DNA of 64,000 nucleotides, from contig NZ_JAUZDX010000005.1 in NCBI RefSeq assembly GCF_030704685.1, positions 186,001 to 250,000 of the forward strand, in the 5' to 3' direction. The DNA comes from Acidovorax sp. A1169. GTDB lineage: Bacteria; Pseudomonadota; Gammaproteobacteria; Burkholderiales; Burkholderiaceae_C. Positions 50,202 through 60,493 of the stretch are shown in pieces. The notes beneath the pieces are model-generated. The model ran no database searches and was not told the origin of the DNA. It was given only the letters and a program-made list of their open reading frames with translations. A program made the translations under genes and the position numbers. How positions within the stretch are numbered: position 1 is the first letter of the stretch; every line of letters begins with the position of its first letter.

Positions 50202-50210
50202 ATAACCTTA

Positions 50211-51401
<1,191 letters not shown>

Positions 51402-51476
51402 TTTTCCGACTCCGAAAAAAATCTACAACTACACAACAAGGTTTCGGCACAACCTGAAGCGGATGCACCTGAATTT

Positions 51477-51551
<75 letters not shown>

Positions 51552-51615
51552 AATTGAAACTGCTTTCGCAGCATCAAAAGACTTCTACTTCTCAACCAAC
51601 CAGCAAACCGAACAA

Positions 51616-51689
51616 TGGAGCGGGAGACGGGAATCGAACCCGCGTCATTAGCTTGGAAGGCTAGGGTTCTACCATTGAACTACTCCCGC
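51616..51689 (-). tRNA. tRNA-Gly(TCC)
   Basis: Anticodon loop CTTCCAA, acceptor GCGGGAG/CTCCCGC, discriminator T, encoded CCA, T-loop TTCGATT. Middle gene of the Tyr-Gly-Thr cluster. Confidence 0.97.
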
Positions 51690-51758
51690 ACTGCCAACTG
51701 GCCCTGCGACCCCAACCCCGCAAAGGGCCTGCCGCAACCTGCTTTCATTTTCTTCTAC

Positions 51759-51844
51759 TGGTGGAGGGGACTGGATTCGAACCAGTGTAGGCGTAAGCCA
51801 ACAGATTTACAGTCTGCCCCCTTTAGCCACTCGGGCACCCCTCC
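51759..51844 (-). tRNA. tRNA-Tyr(GTA)
   Basis: Class II tRNA with a long variable arm (TTGGCTTACGCCTA region). Anticodon loop TGTAAAT, acceptor GGAGGGG/CCCCTCC, discriminator A, encoded CCA. First gene of the super-operon, 12 bp after the -10 box. Confidence 0.98.
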
Positions 51845-51856
51845 GGAGAATTTCGA

Positions 51857-51886
51857 ATTATAGCACTGAATTTTTGCACTTCGCAA
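51857..51886 (-). promoter_or_regulatory. Promoter of the tRNA-tuf-rpoBC super-operon
   Basis: Minus strand: -35 TTGCGA (51881-51886), 18-bp spacer, perfect -10 TATAAT (51857-51862), then tRNA-Tyr. The spacer is AT-rich. Internal promoters before rplK and rplJ may add to it. Confidence 0.88.
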
Positions 51887-52232
51887 AAGTGCCTGCCGAA
51901 AAATTCCAAACGCTACTTTTCATCCCGAACATTCCGCCGCACTTCTTGCGAGAGCACCTGCGTTTTTGTCCGAGACTTCGATTCTATGCCACCCACGGAT
52001 GCCCTGGCGCCAGCCTGAGGCTTTCTGCACTAAAAAAATACCGCACCTGCGCCGAGGTCCATACGGCACTCTCGTCTCGCCGCCGGCGCCACAGAGCCGG
52101 CCAGCGACCTCGGGTGTGGCACGCGCGGATGCTACCCTCCAAGCCAAGGACCAGGGCCGCAACGCCACCGTCGCGTCATAACGCCGGTGCCCGAGCAGGC
52201 CGGCGAGCGCTGCGCACCGCCGCATGCCTACC
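51887..52232. other. Intergenic stretch upstream of the tRNA-Tyr promoter
   Basis: No gene seen. It may hold upstream activation sites (A/T-rich patches near 51900-51930) for the stable-RNA promoter. Confidence 0.5.
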
Positions 52233-52574
52233 TCATCTGCGGTCATCCACCACATTGAACTCGAAGCGGAACTGCACCGCCACTTTCTCGGGTAGCGTGA
52301 CCACGACACGCGTCTCCTGCGGATGAAGCACCGTGCCGCCATCGGCCACGACGGCACCGTGGGCCACGGTCAGCGCCTCGTCCTTGCTGGTCGCGGTGCG
52401 GCGCGTGGCCTCCCAGCCAAACTGCCCTGGCCGCAGCTTCTGGCGCTGCACCCAAGCCCAGATCGCCACGATCTCGGCATCCACCTCGGCCTGCAGGGCC
52501 CGTGGTGTCTGGGCCTGGCCGGAAAACTCGTAACGGTCCTCACGGAGGACCCATTTGAATAGCAGATGCGACAT
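52233..52574 (-). CDS. Small conserved hypothetical protein
   Basis: 113 aa starting MSHLLFKWVLREDRYEFSG at ATG 52574. It has an N-terminal helix with QAEVDAEIVAIWAWVQRQKLRPGQFG and a beta-rich C-terminal half (ETRVVVTLPEKVAVQFRFEFNVVD). No domain recognised and no neighbours to infer a role. The frame extends upstream of the ATG to about 52703 without a better start. Confidence 0.65.
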   Translation of the reverse strand: MSHLLFKWVLREDRYEFSGQAQTPRALQAEVDAEIVAIWAWVQRQKLRPGQFGWEATRRTATSKDEALTVAHGAVVADGGTVLHPQETRVVVTLPEKVAVQFRFEFNVVDDRR

Positions 52575-52855
52575 GGGGGAGAAGATGTTGTTCCAGGGTT
52601 GTGCTGCGACCATCCACATCAGCACGATGATGCGGCCTTTGCAGGCGGCGTCAGGAGCGAAGGCAATGGACGGAAAGTGGCGGCACGGCACTGCGCCAAG
52701 CACATGGCCCGGCGGTAATCAGCACGAACAGGGTCCAACACGGCCCGGCACCGAAGACGCGAAGCCACACCAATGCAAGCATGGGTGCGCTCCGCAGCGC
52801 TGGGGTCAGATGGAGGGAGCACGCTCGCGTGTACATCCAGGTTCATTCCGGAAGA

Positions 52856-52934
52856 TGGTGGTGCGGCTGGCGGGGATCGAACCCACGACCCTTGGCTTCG
52901 GAGGCCAATACTCTATCCACTGAGCTACAGCCGC
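52856..52934 (-). tRNA. tRNA-Arg(CCG)
   Basis: Anticodon loop CTCCGAA in TTGGC/GCCAA stem, acceptor GCGGCTG/CAGCCGC, discriminator A (Arg), encoded CCA, T-loop TTCGATC. The upstream 280 bp (52575-52855) shows no gene. Confidence 0.97.
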
Positions 52935-53001
52935 ATGCGTGTAGCTTTGGATTATCGCATGCAGCAGGACCCCATCGGCACAAGCCGCCCCGGCGTGCCG
53001 C

Positions 53002-53652
53002 TCATGGCTTGTCCAGAGGTGGCGCAGATGCCCCGAGAACCAGACCCAGCCCGGAGATGAAGGCATCGGTACAGACCCGGCCGATGCCGACGAGATCGAA
53101 CACACCGTTGGAGAGGATCCAGTTCTGGATCAGGCCATCGAACAGCGCGTGCAGCCCTATGGCCGCTCCCATCGGCGATACAGGCATGGCCGCGTGCTGG
53201 GCCTGGGCCGCCAGCTCGAAGTCGCGGGCCAACTGGCGGATGAACCCATCGCTGGCGGCCAGGTGGCGCTCGCGCACCGCCACCAGCTCGCCCACATATT
53301 CCACCTTGTGCATGGCGATCTCGAACACCCGGCGCGTGCGCTCGTCCGAGGCCACGCTTTCCAGCACCAGGGCCATCACGGCACGCAGGCGCTGCAGCGG
53401 ATCGGGGCAGACACTGGCCTCGAACTCGCCATAGCCCTGCTCCAGCGGCAGGGTCACCCGGTCCATCATGGCGTTGAAGAGATCGACCTTGTCCTTGAAG
53501 TGCCAATAGATGGCCCCCCGGGTCGTGCCGGCGGCCAGGGCGATATCGCTCAGGGATGCGCGAGACACCCCCTTGTCGTAGAACACTTTCTCCGCCGCAT
53601 CGATCAGGCCGTTGCGCGTGGCAATCGCGTCCTCTTTGGTTCTGCGCACCAT
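53002..53652 (-). CDS. TetR-family repressor of the RND efflux operon (AcrR/TtgR type)
   Basis: The 216-aa repressor has an N-terminal helix-turn-helix (about residues 13-58; KGVSRASLSDIALAAGTTRGAIYWHFKDK) matching AcrR/TtgR/MexR-partner regulators, and a helical ligand domain with MALVLESVASDERTRRVFEIAMHK. It is divergent from the pump operon, with a near-perfect 26-bp operator between. It is expected to release DNA when bound to hydrophobic drugs, derepressing both itself and the pump. Confidence 0.93.
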   Translation of the reverse strand: MVRRTKEDAIATRNGLIDAAEKVFYDKGVSRASLSDIALAAGTTRGAIYWHFKDKVDLFNAMMDRVTLPLEQGYGEFEASVCPDPLQRLRAVMALVLESVASDERTRRVFEIAMHKVEYVGELVAVRERHLAASDGFIRQLARDFELAAQAQHAAMPVSPMGAAIGLHALFDGLIQNWILSNGVFDLVGIGRVCTDAFISGLGLVLGASAPPLDKP

Positions 53653-53711
53653 GGGTACAGCCTCTCATTCCGTGCAAATTTGCGGGCGGCCAGGGGTGGG
53701 CGCCGCCTCTA

Positions 53712-53737
53712 TTATACATCCATGGTTGTATGTATAA
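53712..53737. promoter_or_regulatory. TetR operator with divergent -10 boxes
   Basis: An inverted repeat with TTATACAT (53712) and ATGTATAA (53730) arms. Each strand carries a TATAAT, at 53711-53716 (minus, towards the regulator) and 53733-53738 (plus, towards the pump). The CAACCATG core matches the known TtgR-type operator pattern. A repressor bound here would block both promoters. Confidence 0.85.
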
Positions 53738-53836
53738 TTGTTCTTCTATTGGTAGAAACTCTTAGTCGCCGACGCAAATTGCTGGTCGGCGGTGCCTGCC
53801 GTGACCATCCCGTTGATGCCCAACACAAGGACTCCC

Positions 53837-55120
53837 ATGCCTCGCCTGCGTGACCCCTCTCCCCGCATTGCGCGCATCCCTGCCCTGCAGCGGATGCTGC
53901 CAGTGGCCGCCCTGTGCGCCGTTGCCGTCTTTCTCGCCGCGTGCGGCAAGTCCGATGCCCCGGCCGCAGCCGGCGGCGCCCCCAAGATGCCACCCGTGGA
54001 GGTGGGCGTGGTGGTTGCCACACCGGGCGATGTGGGCCTGATCACCGAGCTGCCCGGCCGAGTGGAAGCCTCGCGCGTTGCCCAGGTGCGTGCACGGGCC
54101 GCCGGCATCCTGCTGCAGCGCCAGTTCCGCGAAGGCAGCGACGTGAAGGCGGGCCAGCCCCTGTTCCGCATCGACCCGGCCACCTACGCGGCGGCCGCCG
54201 ACAGCGCAAAGGCCAGCCTGGCCAAGGCCGAGGCCAACCTGGCCCAGGCCACGGCCACGGTGGAGCGCTACCGCCCCCTGGTCGCCGCCAACGCCATCAG
54301 CAAGCAGGATTTCGTGAACGCCGAAGCCACCCAGAAGCAGGCCCAGGCAGACGTGGAGGCCGGCCGCGCAGCCACGCGCACCGCGGGCATCAACCTGGGT
54401 TACGCCAGCGTGACGGCCCCCATCTCCGGGCGCATCGGTCGCGCCCTGGTGACCGAAGGCGCGCTGGTGGGCCAGGGCGAAGCCACGCCGCTGGCCATCA
54501 TCCAGCAGATCGATCCGGTGTACGTGAACTTCACCCAGTCGGCCACCGACGTGTTCCAGCTGCGCCGCGCCATGGAAAACGGCCAGCTCAAGCGCGCCGG
54601 CGGCGAAGCGGCCAGCGTGAAGCTGCTGCTCAGCGATGGCTCGGCGTACGCACACCCCGGCAAGCTGTTGTTCTCGGACCTGTCGGTCGATGCCAGCACC
54701 GGCCAGGTCACGCTGCGCGCCGAAGTGCCCAACCCCAAGGGCGAGCTGCTGCCTGGCCTGTACCTGCGCGTGCAGATCGAACAGGCCCAGGCCAGCAACG
54801 CCATCACCCTGCCCCAGCAGGCCGTGACGCGCACCCAGCAGGGCGACACGGTGAGCGTGGTCGGCGACGACGGCAAGATCAGCCCGCGCAGCGTGAAGAT
54901 CAGCGCCGCGCAGAACAACCGCTGGGTGGTGCTCGACGGCCTCAAGGCCGGTGAGAAGGTCATGGTCGACGGCTTCCAGAAGCTGCAGATGCTGCCCCCG
55001 GGCACGCCCGTGAAACCTGTCCCATGGCAGGCTGCCGGCGCCGCGCCCGCCGCGGCCCCTGCCGCCGCAGCAGCGCCCGGTACGGCACCCGCCGCCTCCG
55101 CAGCCGCAACGAAGCCATAA
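53837..55120 (+). CDS. RND efflux periplasmic adaptor (AcrA/MexA family)
   Basis: The 427-aa lipoprotein has a signal peptide with lipobox LAAC (cysteine about residue 35), a lipoyl/barrel-sandwich half (VRARAAGILLQRQFREGSDVKAGQPLFRIDP), a helical hairpin (SLAKAEANLAQATATVERYRP...), and beta-barrel and membrane-proximal domains. The C-terminus is an alanine/proline-rich tail. ATG 53837 has AAGGA 6 bp upstream and gives the lipobox at the usual place; the frame's GTG and ATG upstream lack sites. It bridges the inner-membrane pump with the outer-membrane channel. Confidence 0.93.
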   Translation: MPRLRDPSPRIARIPALQRMLPVAALCAVAVFLAACGKSDAPAAAGGAPKMPPVEVGVVVATPGDVGLITELPGRVEASRVAQVRARAAGILLQRQFREGSDVKAGQPLFRIDPATYAAAADSAKASLAKAEANLAQATATVERYRPLVAANAISKQDFVNAEATQKQAQADVEAGRAATRTAGINLGYASVTAPISGRIGRALVTEGALVGQGEATPLAIIQQIDPVYVNFTQSATDVFQLRRAMENGQLKRAGGEAASVKLLLSDGSAYAHPGKLLFSDLSVDASTGQVTLRAEVPNPKGELLPGLYLRVQIEQAQASNAITLPQQAVTRTQQGDTVSVVGDDGKISPRSVKISAAQNNRWVVLDGLKAGEKVMVDGFQKLQMLPPGTPVKPVPWQAAGAAPAAAPAAAAAPGTAPAASAAATKP

Positions 55121-55129
55121 GGGGCATCC

Positions 55130-58100
55130 ATGGCCAAGTTCTTTATCGACCGCCCGATCTTCGCGTGGGTGATCGCGCTGTTCATCATGGTGATGGGCGG
55201 CGTGGCGATCACGCAGCTGCCGATCGCGCAGTACCCGCCGGTGGCACCGCCATCGATCGTCATCAACGCCGCCTACCCCGGCGCATCGGCGCAGACGCTG
55301 GAGGACAGCGTGCTGTCCGTCATCGAACGCGAGATGAACGGCTCACCCGGCCTGATCTACATGGAGTCCGTGGCCCAGGCCGATGGATCCGGCAGCATCA
55401 CGCTGAGCTTCCAGCCCGGCACCAATGCCGAGCTGGCGCAGGTGGACGTGCAGAACCGCCTCTCGCGCGCCTCGCCACGGCTGCCCTCGGCCGTGACGCA
55501 GCAGGGCGTGCGCGTGGACAAGTCGCGCTCCAACTTTCTGTTGTTCACGATGCTCTCGTCGACCAACCCGAAGATGGACACTGTGGCCCTGGGCGACTAT
55601 GCCTCGCGCAACATCGTGCCCGAGCTGCAGCGCCTCCCCGGCATCGGCCAGGCGCAGCTGTTCGGCACCGAACGCTCCATGCGCATCTGGATCGATCCGG
55701 CCAAGATGGTCAGCTTCAACCTGTCATCGGCGGAGATCACGGCCGCCATCCGCGCGCAAAACGCGCAGGTGGCCAGCGGCACCATCGGTGACCTGCCCAA
55801 CGTGGCCGGCCAGGGCATTGCCGCCACGGTGGTGGTCAACGGCCAGCTGTCCAGCGTCGAACAGTTTGGCGCCATTGTGCTGCGCGCCAACCCCGACGGC
55901 TCCACCGTGCGCCTCAAGGACGTGGCGCGCGTGGAACTCGGTGGCCAGTCCTATTCCACCTCGGCCCGCCTGAACGGCAAGCCCGCCGTGGGTATCGGCG
56001 TGCAGCTGTCCCCGAGCGGCAATGCGCTGGAGGCCGCCAAGGCCGTGCGCGTGAAGATGGACGAACTGGCCCGCTTCTTCCCTGAAGGCACGGAATGGAG
56101 CATCCCCTACGACAGCTCGCGCTTCGTGGACATCTCCATCACCCAGGTGGCCATCACGCTGCTGGAAGCCGTGGCCCTGGTGTTCCTGGTGATGTTCCTG
56201 TTCCTGCAGAACTGGCGCTACACCATCATCCCGACCATCGTGGTGCCCATCGCCCTGCTGGGCACGTTCGCCACGCTGCTGGCCCTGGGTTTTTCGATCA
56301 ACGTGCTGACCATGTTCGGCATGGTGCTGGTGATCGGCATCGTGGTGGACGATGCCATCGTGGTGGTGGAGAACGTCGAGCGCATCATGAGCGAGGAAGG
56401 CCTGCCGCCGCTGGAAGCCACCCGCAAGGCCATGCGCCAGATCTCGGGCGCCATCATCGGCGTGACCGTGGTGCTGATCTCGGTGTTCGTGCCGCTGGCC
56501 TTCTTTGCAGGCTCCACCGGCAACATTTACCGCCAGTTTTCGGCGGTGATGGTGACCTCCATCGCATTCTCGGCTTTCATGGCACTGTCGCTCACGCCAG
56601 CCCTGTGCGCCACGCTGCTCAAACCGGTGGAAGCCGGCCACCACCATGAAAAGCGCGGCTTCTTCGGCTGGTTCAACCGCGGTTTCTCACGCACCGCCAA
56701 GGGCTATGAAGGCGTGGTATCGCGCATCCTGAAGAAGGCCGCGCGCTACCTGGTCATCTACGCCGCCATCGTCGGGGCCGTGGCGGTCGTTTACATGCGC
56801 CTGCCCACTTCGTTCCTACCAGGTGAAGACCAGGGCAACATCATCGTCAACGTGCAGTTGCCGCCAGGCGCCACGCAGGAGCGCACGCTGGCCGTGATGC
56901 AACAGGTCGAGGAATTCATCCTCAAGCAACCCGAGGTGCAGAGCATGGTCGGCGTGCTGGGCTTCAGCTTCTCCGGCCAAGGCCAGAACGCGGCGCTCGC
57001 TTTCGTGACCTTGAAGGACTGGAAGGAGCGCCACGCCCCTGGCCAGTCGGCCCAGGACCTGGCCGGCCGCGCCTTCGGCGGGCTGATGGGCATCCGCGAT
57101 GCCTTCATCTTCCCGCTGAGCCCCCCGCCCATCCCCGAGCTGGGCAATGCCAGCGGTTTCTCGTTCCGCCTGCAGGACCGCAGCGGCGCCGGGCACGAAG
57201 CCCTGATCAACGCCCGCAACCAGTTGCTGGGCATGGCATCGCAGAGCAAGGTGATCACCCAGGTGCGCCCCGACGGCCTGGAAGACGCGCCGCAGCTGCA
57301 GATCGAGATCGACCGCGACAAGGCCAACGCCCTGGGCGTGCCGTTCGACGCGATCAACTCGGCGCTGTCCACAGCCCTGGGCTCCACCTACGTGAACGAC
57401 TTCCCGAACCAGGGCCGTCTGCAGCGCGTGGTGGTGCAGGCCGACGCACCGGCACGCATGCAGCCCGACGATCTGCTCAAGATCAACGCCACCAACAGCC
57501 AGGGCAAGCCCGTACCGCTGTCGGCCTTTGCCAGCACGCGCTGGGTCAAGGGCGCCCAGCAGACGGTGCGCTACAACGGCTACCCTGCCGTGCGCATCTC
57601 GGGCTCACCCGCTCCCGGCATGAGCACCGGCGCAGCCATGGCCGAGATGGAAAAGCTCGCGGCCCAGTTGCCCGCAGGCTTTGGCTACGAGTGGACGGGC
57701 CAGTCCCGCGAAGAAAAGCTCGCCGGCTCGCAGTCGCTGATCCTGTACAGCTTTGCCATCCTGGCGGTGTTCCTGTGCCTGGCCGCACTGTACGAGAGCT
57801 GGTCGATCCCGCTGGCCGTGATCCTGGTCGTGCCGCTGGGTGTGCTGGGCGTGCTGCTGGCCACCCTGCTGCGCGGCTATGCGAACGACGTGTACTTCCA
57901 GGTGGGGCTGATCACCATCATCGGCCTGTCCGCCAAGAACGCCATCCTGATCATCGAGTTCGCAAAGGACCTGCAGGCGCAGGGCAAGGGCGTGATCGAG
58001 TCGGCACTGGAGGCCGCTCATCTGCGCTTCCGGCCCATCGTGATGACGTCCCTGGCCTTCGGCTTGGGCGTGGTGCCATTGGTCATCGCCTCGGGCGCGG

Positions 58101-58285
58101 GCTCGGCGAGCCAGCGCGCCATCGGCACCGGCGTGCTGGGCGGCATGATCACCGGCACGGCACTGGCCGTGTTCTTCGTGCCCGTGTTCTTCGTGGTGGT
58201 GCGCAGCCTGTTCAAGGGCAGCGCACGCCAGCAGGAGATGAACCGCCGCCACGCAGAAGAAGCAGGAGTTGGAACCCATGATTGA
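55130..58285 (+). CDS. RND multidrug efflux permease (AcrB/MexB, HAE1)
   Basis: The 1051-aa inner-membrane drug/proton antiporter starts MAKFFIDRPIFAWVIALF. It has twelve membrane segments in two repeats, with large periplasmic loops after helix 1 and helix 7. The proton-relay aspartate pair is in VIGIVVDDAIVVVENVERI. Substrates cannot be listed from sequence, but the family exports many hydrophobic drugs. Follows the adaptor by 9 bp and overlaps the channel gene by 8 bp. Confidence 0.97.
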   Translation: MAKFFIDRPIFAWVIALFIMVMGGVAITQLPIAQYPPVAPPSIVINAAYPGASAQTLEDSVLSVIEREMNGSPGLIYMESVAQADGSGSITLSFQPGTNAELAQVDVQNRLSRASPRLPSAVTQQGVRVDKSRSNFLLFTMLSSTNPKMDTVALGDYASRNIVPELQRLPGIGQAQLFGTERSMRIWIDPAKMVSFNLSSAEITAAIRAQNAQVASGTIGDLPNVAGQGIAATVVVNGQLSSVEQFGAIVLRANPDGSTVRLKDVARVELGGQSYSTSARLNGKPAVGIGVQLSPSGNALEAAKAVRVKMDELARFFPEGTEWSIPYDSSRFVDISITQVAITLLEAVALVFLVMFLFLQNWRYTIIPTIVVPIALLGTFATLLALGFSINVLTMFGMVLVIGIVVDDAIVVVENVERIMSEEGLPPLEATRKAMRQISGAIIGVTVVLISVFVPLAFFAGSTGNIYRQFSAVMVTSIAFSAFMALSLTPALCATLLKPVEAGHHHEKRGFFGWFNRGFSRTAKGYEGVVSRILKKAARYLVIYAAIVGAVAVVYMRLPTSFLPGEDQGNIIVNVQLPPGATQERTLAVMQQVEEFILKQPEVQSMVGVLGFSFSGQGQNAALAFVTLKDWKERHAPGQSAQDLAGRAFGGLMGIRDAFIFPLSPPPIPELGNASGFSFRLQDRSGAGHEALINARNQLLGMASQSKVITQVRPDGLEDAPQLQIEIDRDKANALGVPFDAINSALSTALGSTYVNDFPNQGRLQRVVVQADAPARMQPDDLLKINATNSQGKPVPLSAFASTRWVKGAQQTVRYNGYPAVRISGSPAPGMSTGAAMAEMEKLAAQLPAGFGYEWTGQSREEKLAGSQSLILYSFAILAVFLCLAALYESWSIPLAVILVVPLGVLGVLLATLLRGYANDVYFQVGLITIIGLSAKNAILIIEFAKDLQAQGKGVIESALEAAHLRFRPIVMTSLAFGLGVVPLVIASGAGSASQRAIGTGVLGGMITGTALAVFFVPVFFVVVRSLFKGSARQQEMNRRHAEEAGVGTHD

Positions 58286-59705
58286 CCGCCGTACCCCCCT
58301 GGCCCTGGCCGCAGCCGCCGCGCTGCTGCTCTCGGGCTGCTCCTTCATCCCCACCTACGAGCGCCCTGCGGCGCCCGTACCCGGCACCTACGCCGCGGGC
58401 GCGGCCACGCCTGCCGGCGCCGCCACCGCGGCCGCCGTGCCCTGGAAGGACTACTTCGCCGATCCGCGCCTGCAGACCCTGATCGGCGCAGCGCTGGCCA
58501 ACAACCGCGACCTGCGCGTGGCCGCGCTCAACATCGAGCAGGCGCGTGCACAGTTCCAGATCCGCAGGGCCGACCAGTTCCCCAGCGTGGGCCTGGGCGC
58601 CAACGCCAGCCGGGGGCCCTCGGCCTCCAATGGCGACCTGACCAACTCGTTCAGCGTGGGCCTGGCCCTCTCGGCCTGGGAGATCGACTTCTTCGGCCGC
58701 ATCGCCAGCCTCAAGGAACAGGCGCTGGCGCAGTACCTGGCCAGCGAGGAAGGCCGCAACGCCGCCCAGGTCAGCCTGGTGGCTGGCGTGGCCAACGGCT
58801 GGCTCACACTGCTGGCCGACGAAGAGCTGCTCAAGCTGTCGCGCCGCACCCTGACCTCGCGCGAGGAATCGGTGCGCCTCACGCGCCTGCGCCTGGATGC
58901 CGGCGTGGCCTCGGAACTCGACTTCCGCCAGGCCGAATCGCTGACGCAGGCCGCGCGCGCCACCCTGGCGCAACAGCAGCGCCAGCGTGCGCTGGACGAG
59001 AACGCGCTGGCCCTGCTGCTCGGTCAGCCGGTGCCGGCCGATGTGCTGGCCAGCCTGGCGGGCAGCACACTGGCCAATGCGCCGGCCATGTCCGCCCTGC
59101 CTGCCGGCCTGCCGTCGGAGCTGCTCACGCAGCGCCCCGACATCCGCCAGGCCGAACAGCAGTTGATCGCGGCCAACGCCAACATCGGCGCTGCGCGCGC
59201 TGCGTTCTTCCCCCGCATCTCGCTGACGGCGCAGGCCGGCACGGCCAGCGGCGAGCTCTCGGGCCTGTTCAAGAGCGGCTCCTGGGGCTTCACCCTCGCG
59301 CCGTCGCTGCTGCTGCCGATCTTCGACGCGGGCCGCAACCAGGCCAACCTGCAGAGTTCGCAGGCCTCGCGCAGCATTGCCGTGGCGCAGTACGAGAAGG
59401 CCATCCAGACGGCGTTCCGCGAAGTTTCAGACGCGCTGGCCGGCCAGTCCACCCTGGCCGAGCAGTCCGACGCCCAGCAGCGCCAGGCCGAGGCCGAAGA
59501 GGCCCGCCTGCGCCTGGCCGACCTGCGCTACCGCAACGGCGTCTCCAGCTACCTGGACCTGCTCGATGCCGAGCGCTCCCTTTTCGCCACCCAGCAAGGT
59601 GTGGTGCAGGTGCGACTGGCCCAGCTGCAGAACCAGGTGCTGCTGTACAAGGCCCTGGGCGGCGGCGGCACGGCCGAGCCGCCCCCCGTGGCGGCAGGCT
59701 CCTGA
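58278..59705 (+). CDS. RND outer-membrane channel lipoprotein (OprM/TtgC, NodT family)
   Basis: The 475-aa product has lipobox LSGC (cysteine about residue 22) and two TolC-type repeats of long helices, with LNIEQARAQFQIRRADQFPSVG in the first and PDIRQAEQQLIAANANIGAARAAFFPRI in the second. It forms the trimeric exit duct of the pump. ATG 58278 overlaps the permease TGA by 8 bp, so translation is coupled. The gene ends 8 bp before a very strong hairpin. Confidence 0.95.
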   Translation: MIDRRTPLALAAAAALLLSGCSFIPTYERPAAPVPGTYAAGAATPAGAATAAAVPWKDYFADPRLQTLIGAALANNRDLRVAALNIEQARAQFQIRRADQFPSVGLGANASRGPSASNGDLTNSFSVGLALSAWEIDFFGRIASLKEQALAQYLASEEGRNAAQVSLVAGVANGWLTLLADEELLKLSRRTLTSREESVRLTRLRLDAGVASELDFRQAESLTQAARATLAQQQRQRALDENALALLLGQPVPADVLASLAGSTLANAPAMSALPAGLPSELLTQRPDIRQAEQQLIAANANIGAARAAFFPRISLTAQAGTASGELSGLFKSGSWGFTLAPSLLLPIFDAGRNQANLQSSQASRSIAVAQYEKAIQTAFREVSDALAGQSTLAEQSDAQQRQAEAEEARLRLADLRYRNGVSSYLDLLDAERSLFATQQGVVQVRLAQLQNQVLLYKALGGGGTAEPPPVAAGS

Positions 59706-59713
59706 GCCCCTTC

Positions 59714-59748
59714 GGGCGGCCCACTGCCTGCGGCAGTGGGCCGCCCGG
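59714..59748 (+). terminator. Long perfect hairpin after the efflux operon
   Basis: A 16-bp perfect stem from CGGGCGGCCC to GGGCCGCCCG with a 3-base loop. The following AAATGTTTTC has only four T, so termination may be partial; the hairpin may protect the mRNA 3' end. Confidence 0.7.
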
Positions 59749-59863
59749 AAATGTTTTCTGCGCCTTTCAGCGCGCAGGTCGCGCGCGCTTCAGGGCCCGG
59801 GGGCCCCGGCAGATATAATTGAAGGTTGATTGCATCAAAGCCCCACGATAACCCGAGGAAGTC

Positions 59864-60436
59864 ATGAGCGACACCCACCACGAAGAAGCCCATACCGGCC
59901 CGATCAAGAACCCCAAGCAGTTGCTGATCGCGGTACTTGCCTCGTTTGTGATTCCGATTTTTGCCATCATTGGCCTGGTCCTGTACGTCACCTCGGACAA
60001 CAAGCCGGCCGCTGGCGCGGTAGACACCCAGAAGGCGACCGCCGCGCGCATCCAGAAGGTCGGCATGGTCGAAGTGCGCGACGCCAACCGGCCGCTGGCC
60101 AATGGCGAAGCCGTCTACAAGGCCCAATGCGCCGCTTGCCACGCCACGGGCGCAGCAGGTGCGCCGAAGTTCGGCGATGCCGCGGCCTGGTCGGCCCGCA
60201 TCAAGACCGGCTTTGAAACGCTGGTGCAGTCGGCCCTCAAGGGCAAAGGCGCGATGGCTCCCCAGGGTGGCGGCGACTTCAGCGACACCGAAATCGCGCG
60301 CGCCGTGGCCTTCATGGCCAATGCTGGCGGCGCCAAGTTCGAAGAGCCTGCCGCCCCTGCGGCTGCAGCCTCCGCTGCAGGCGATGGCGCATCGGTTGCC
60401 GCAGCAGCACCTGCTGCCTCTGCTGCATCCCAGTAA
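59864..60436 (+). CDS. Membrane-anchored cytochrome c5-type protein
   Basis: The 190-aa product has one N-terminal membrane anchor (residues 22-43, LLIAVLASFVIPIFAIIGLVLY), then a single class I cytochrome c domain with heme motif CAACH (about residue 90) and axial methionine probably in GKGAMAPQGG. The C-terminus is a long alanine/proline low-complexity tail. Electron carrier in the periplasm; partner oxidase unknown. A TATAAT at 59814-59819 lies 45 bp upstream of ATG 59864. Confidence 0.93.
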   Translation: MSDTHHEEAHTGPIKNPKQLLIAVLASFVIPIFAIIGLVLYVTSDNKPAAGAVDTQKATAARIQKVGMVEVRDANRPLANGEAVYKAQCAACHATGAAGAPKFGDAAAWSARIKTGFETLVQSALKGKGAMAPQGGGDFSDTEIARAVAFMANAGGAKFEEPAAPAAAASAAGDGASVAAAAPAASAASQ

Positions 60437-60453
60437 GCGCCCTGCGCGCACGT

Positions 60454-60485
60454 AAAAAAGCCGACCCCGCGAGGTCGGCTTTTTT
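60454..60485. terminator. Bidirectional terminator
   Basis: Stem AGCCGACC/GGTCGGCT with a 6-base loop, flanked by A-tract on the left and T-tract on the right, so it can end transcription from both the cytochrome gene and the convergent minus-strand group. Confidence 0.93.
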
Positions 60486-60493
60486 GTGGCAAG

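Noticed and set aside
52619..52846. Small hydrophobic minus-strand ORFs upstream of the 113-aa gene
   Set aside because: Two overlapping frames with no ribosome site or family; likely chance.
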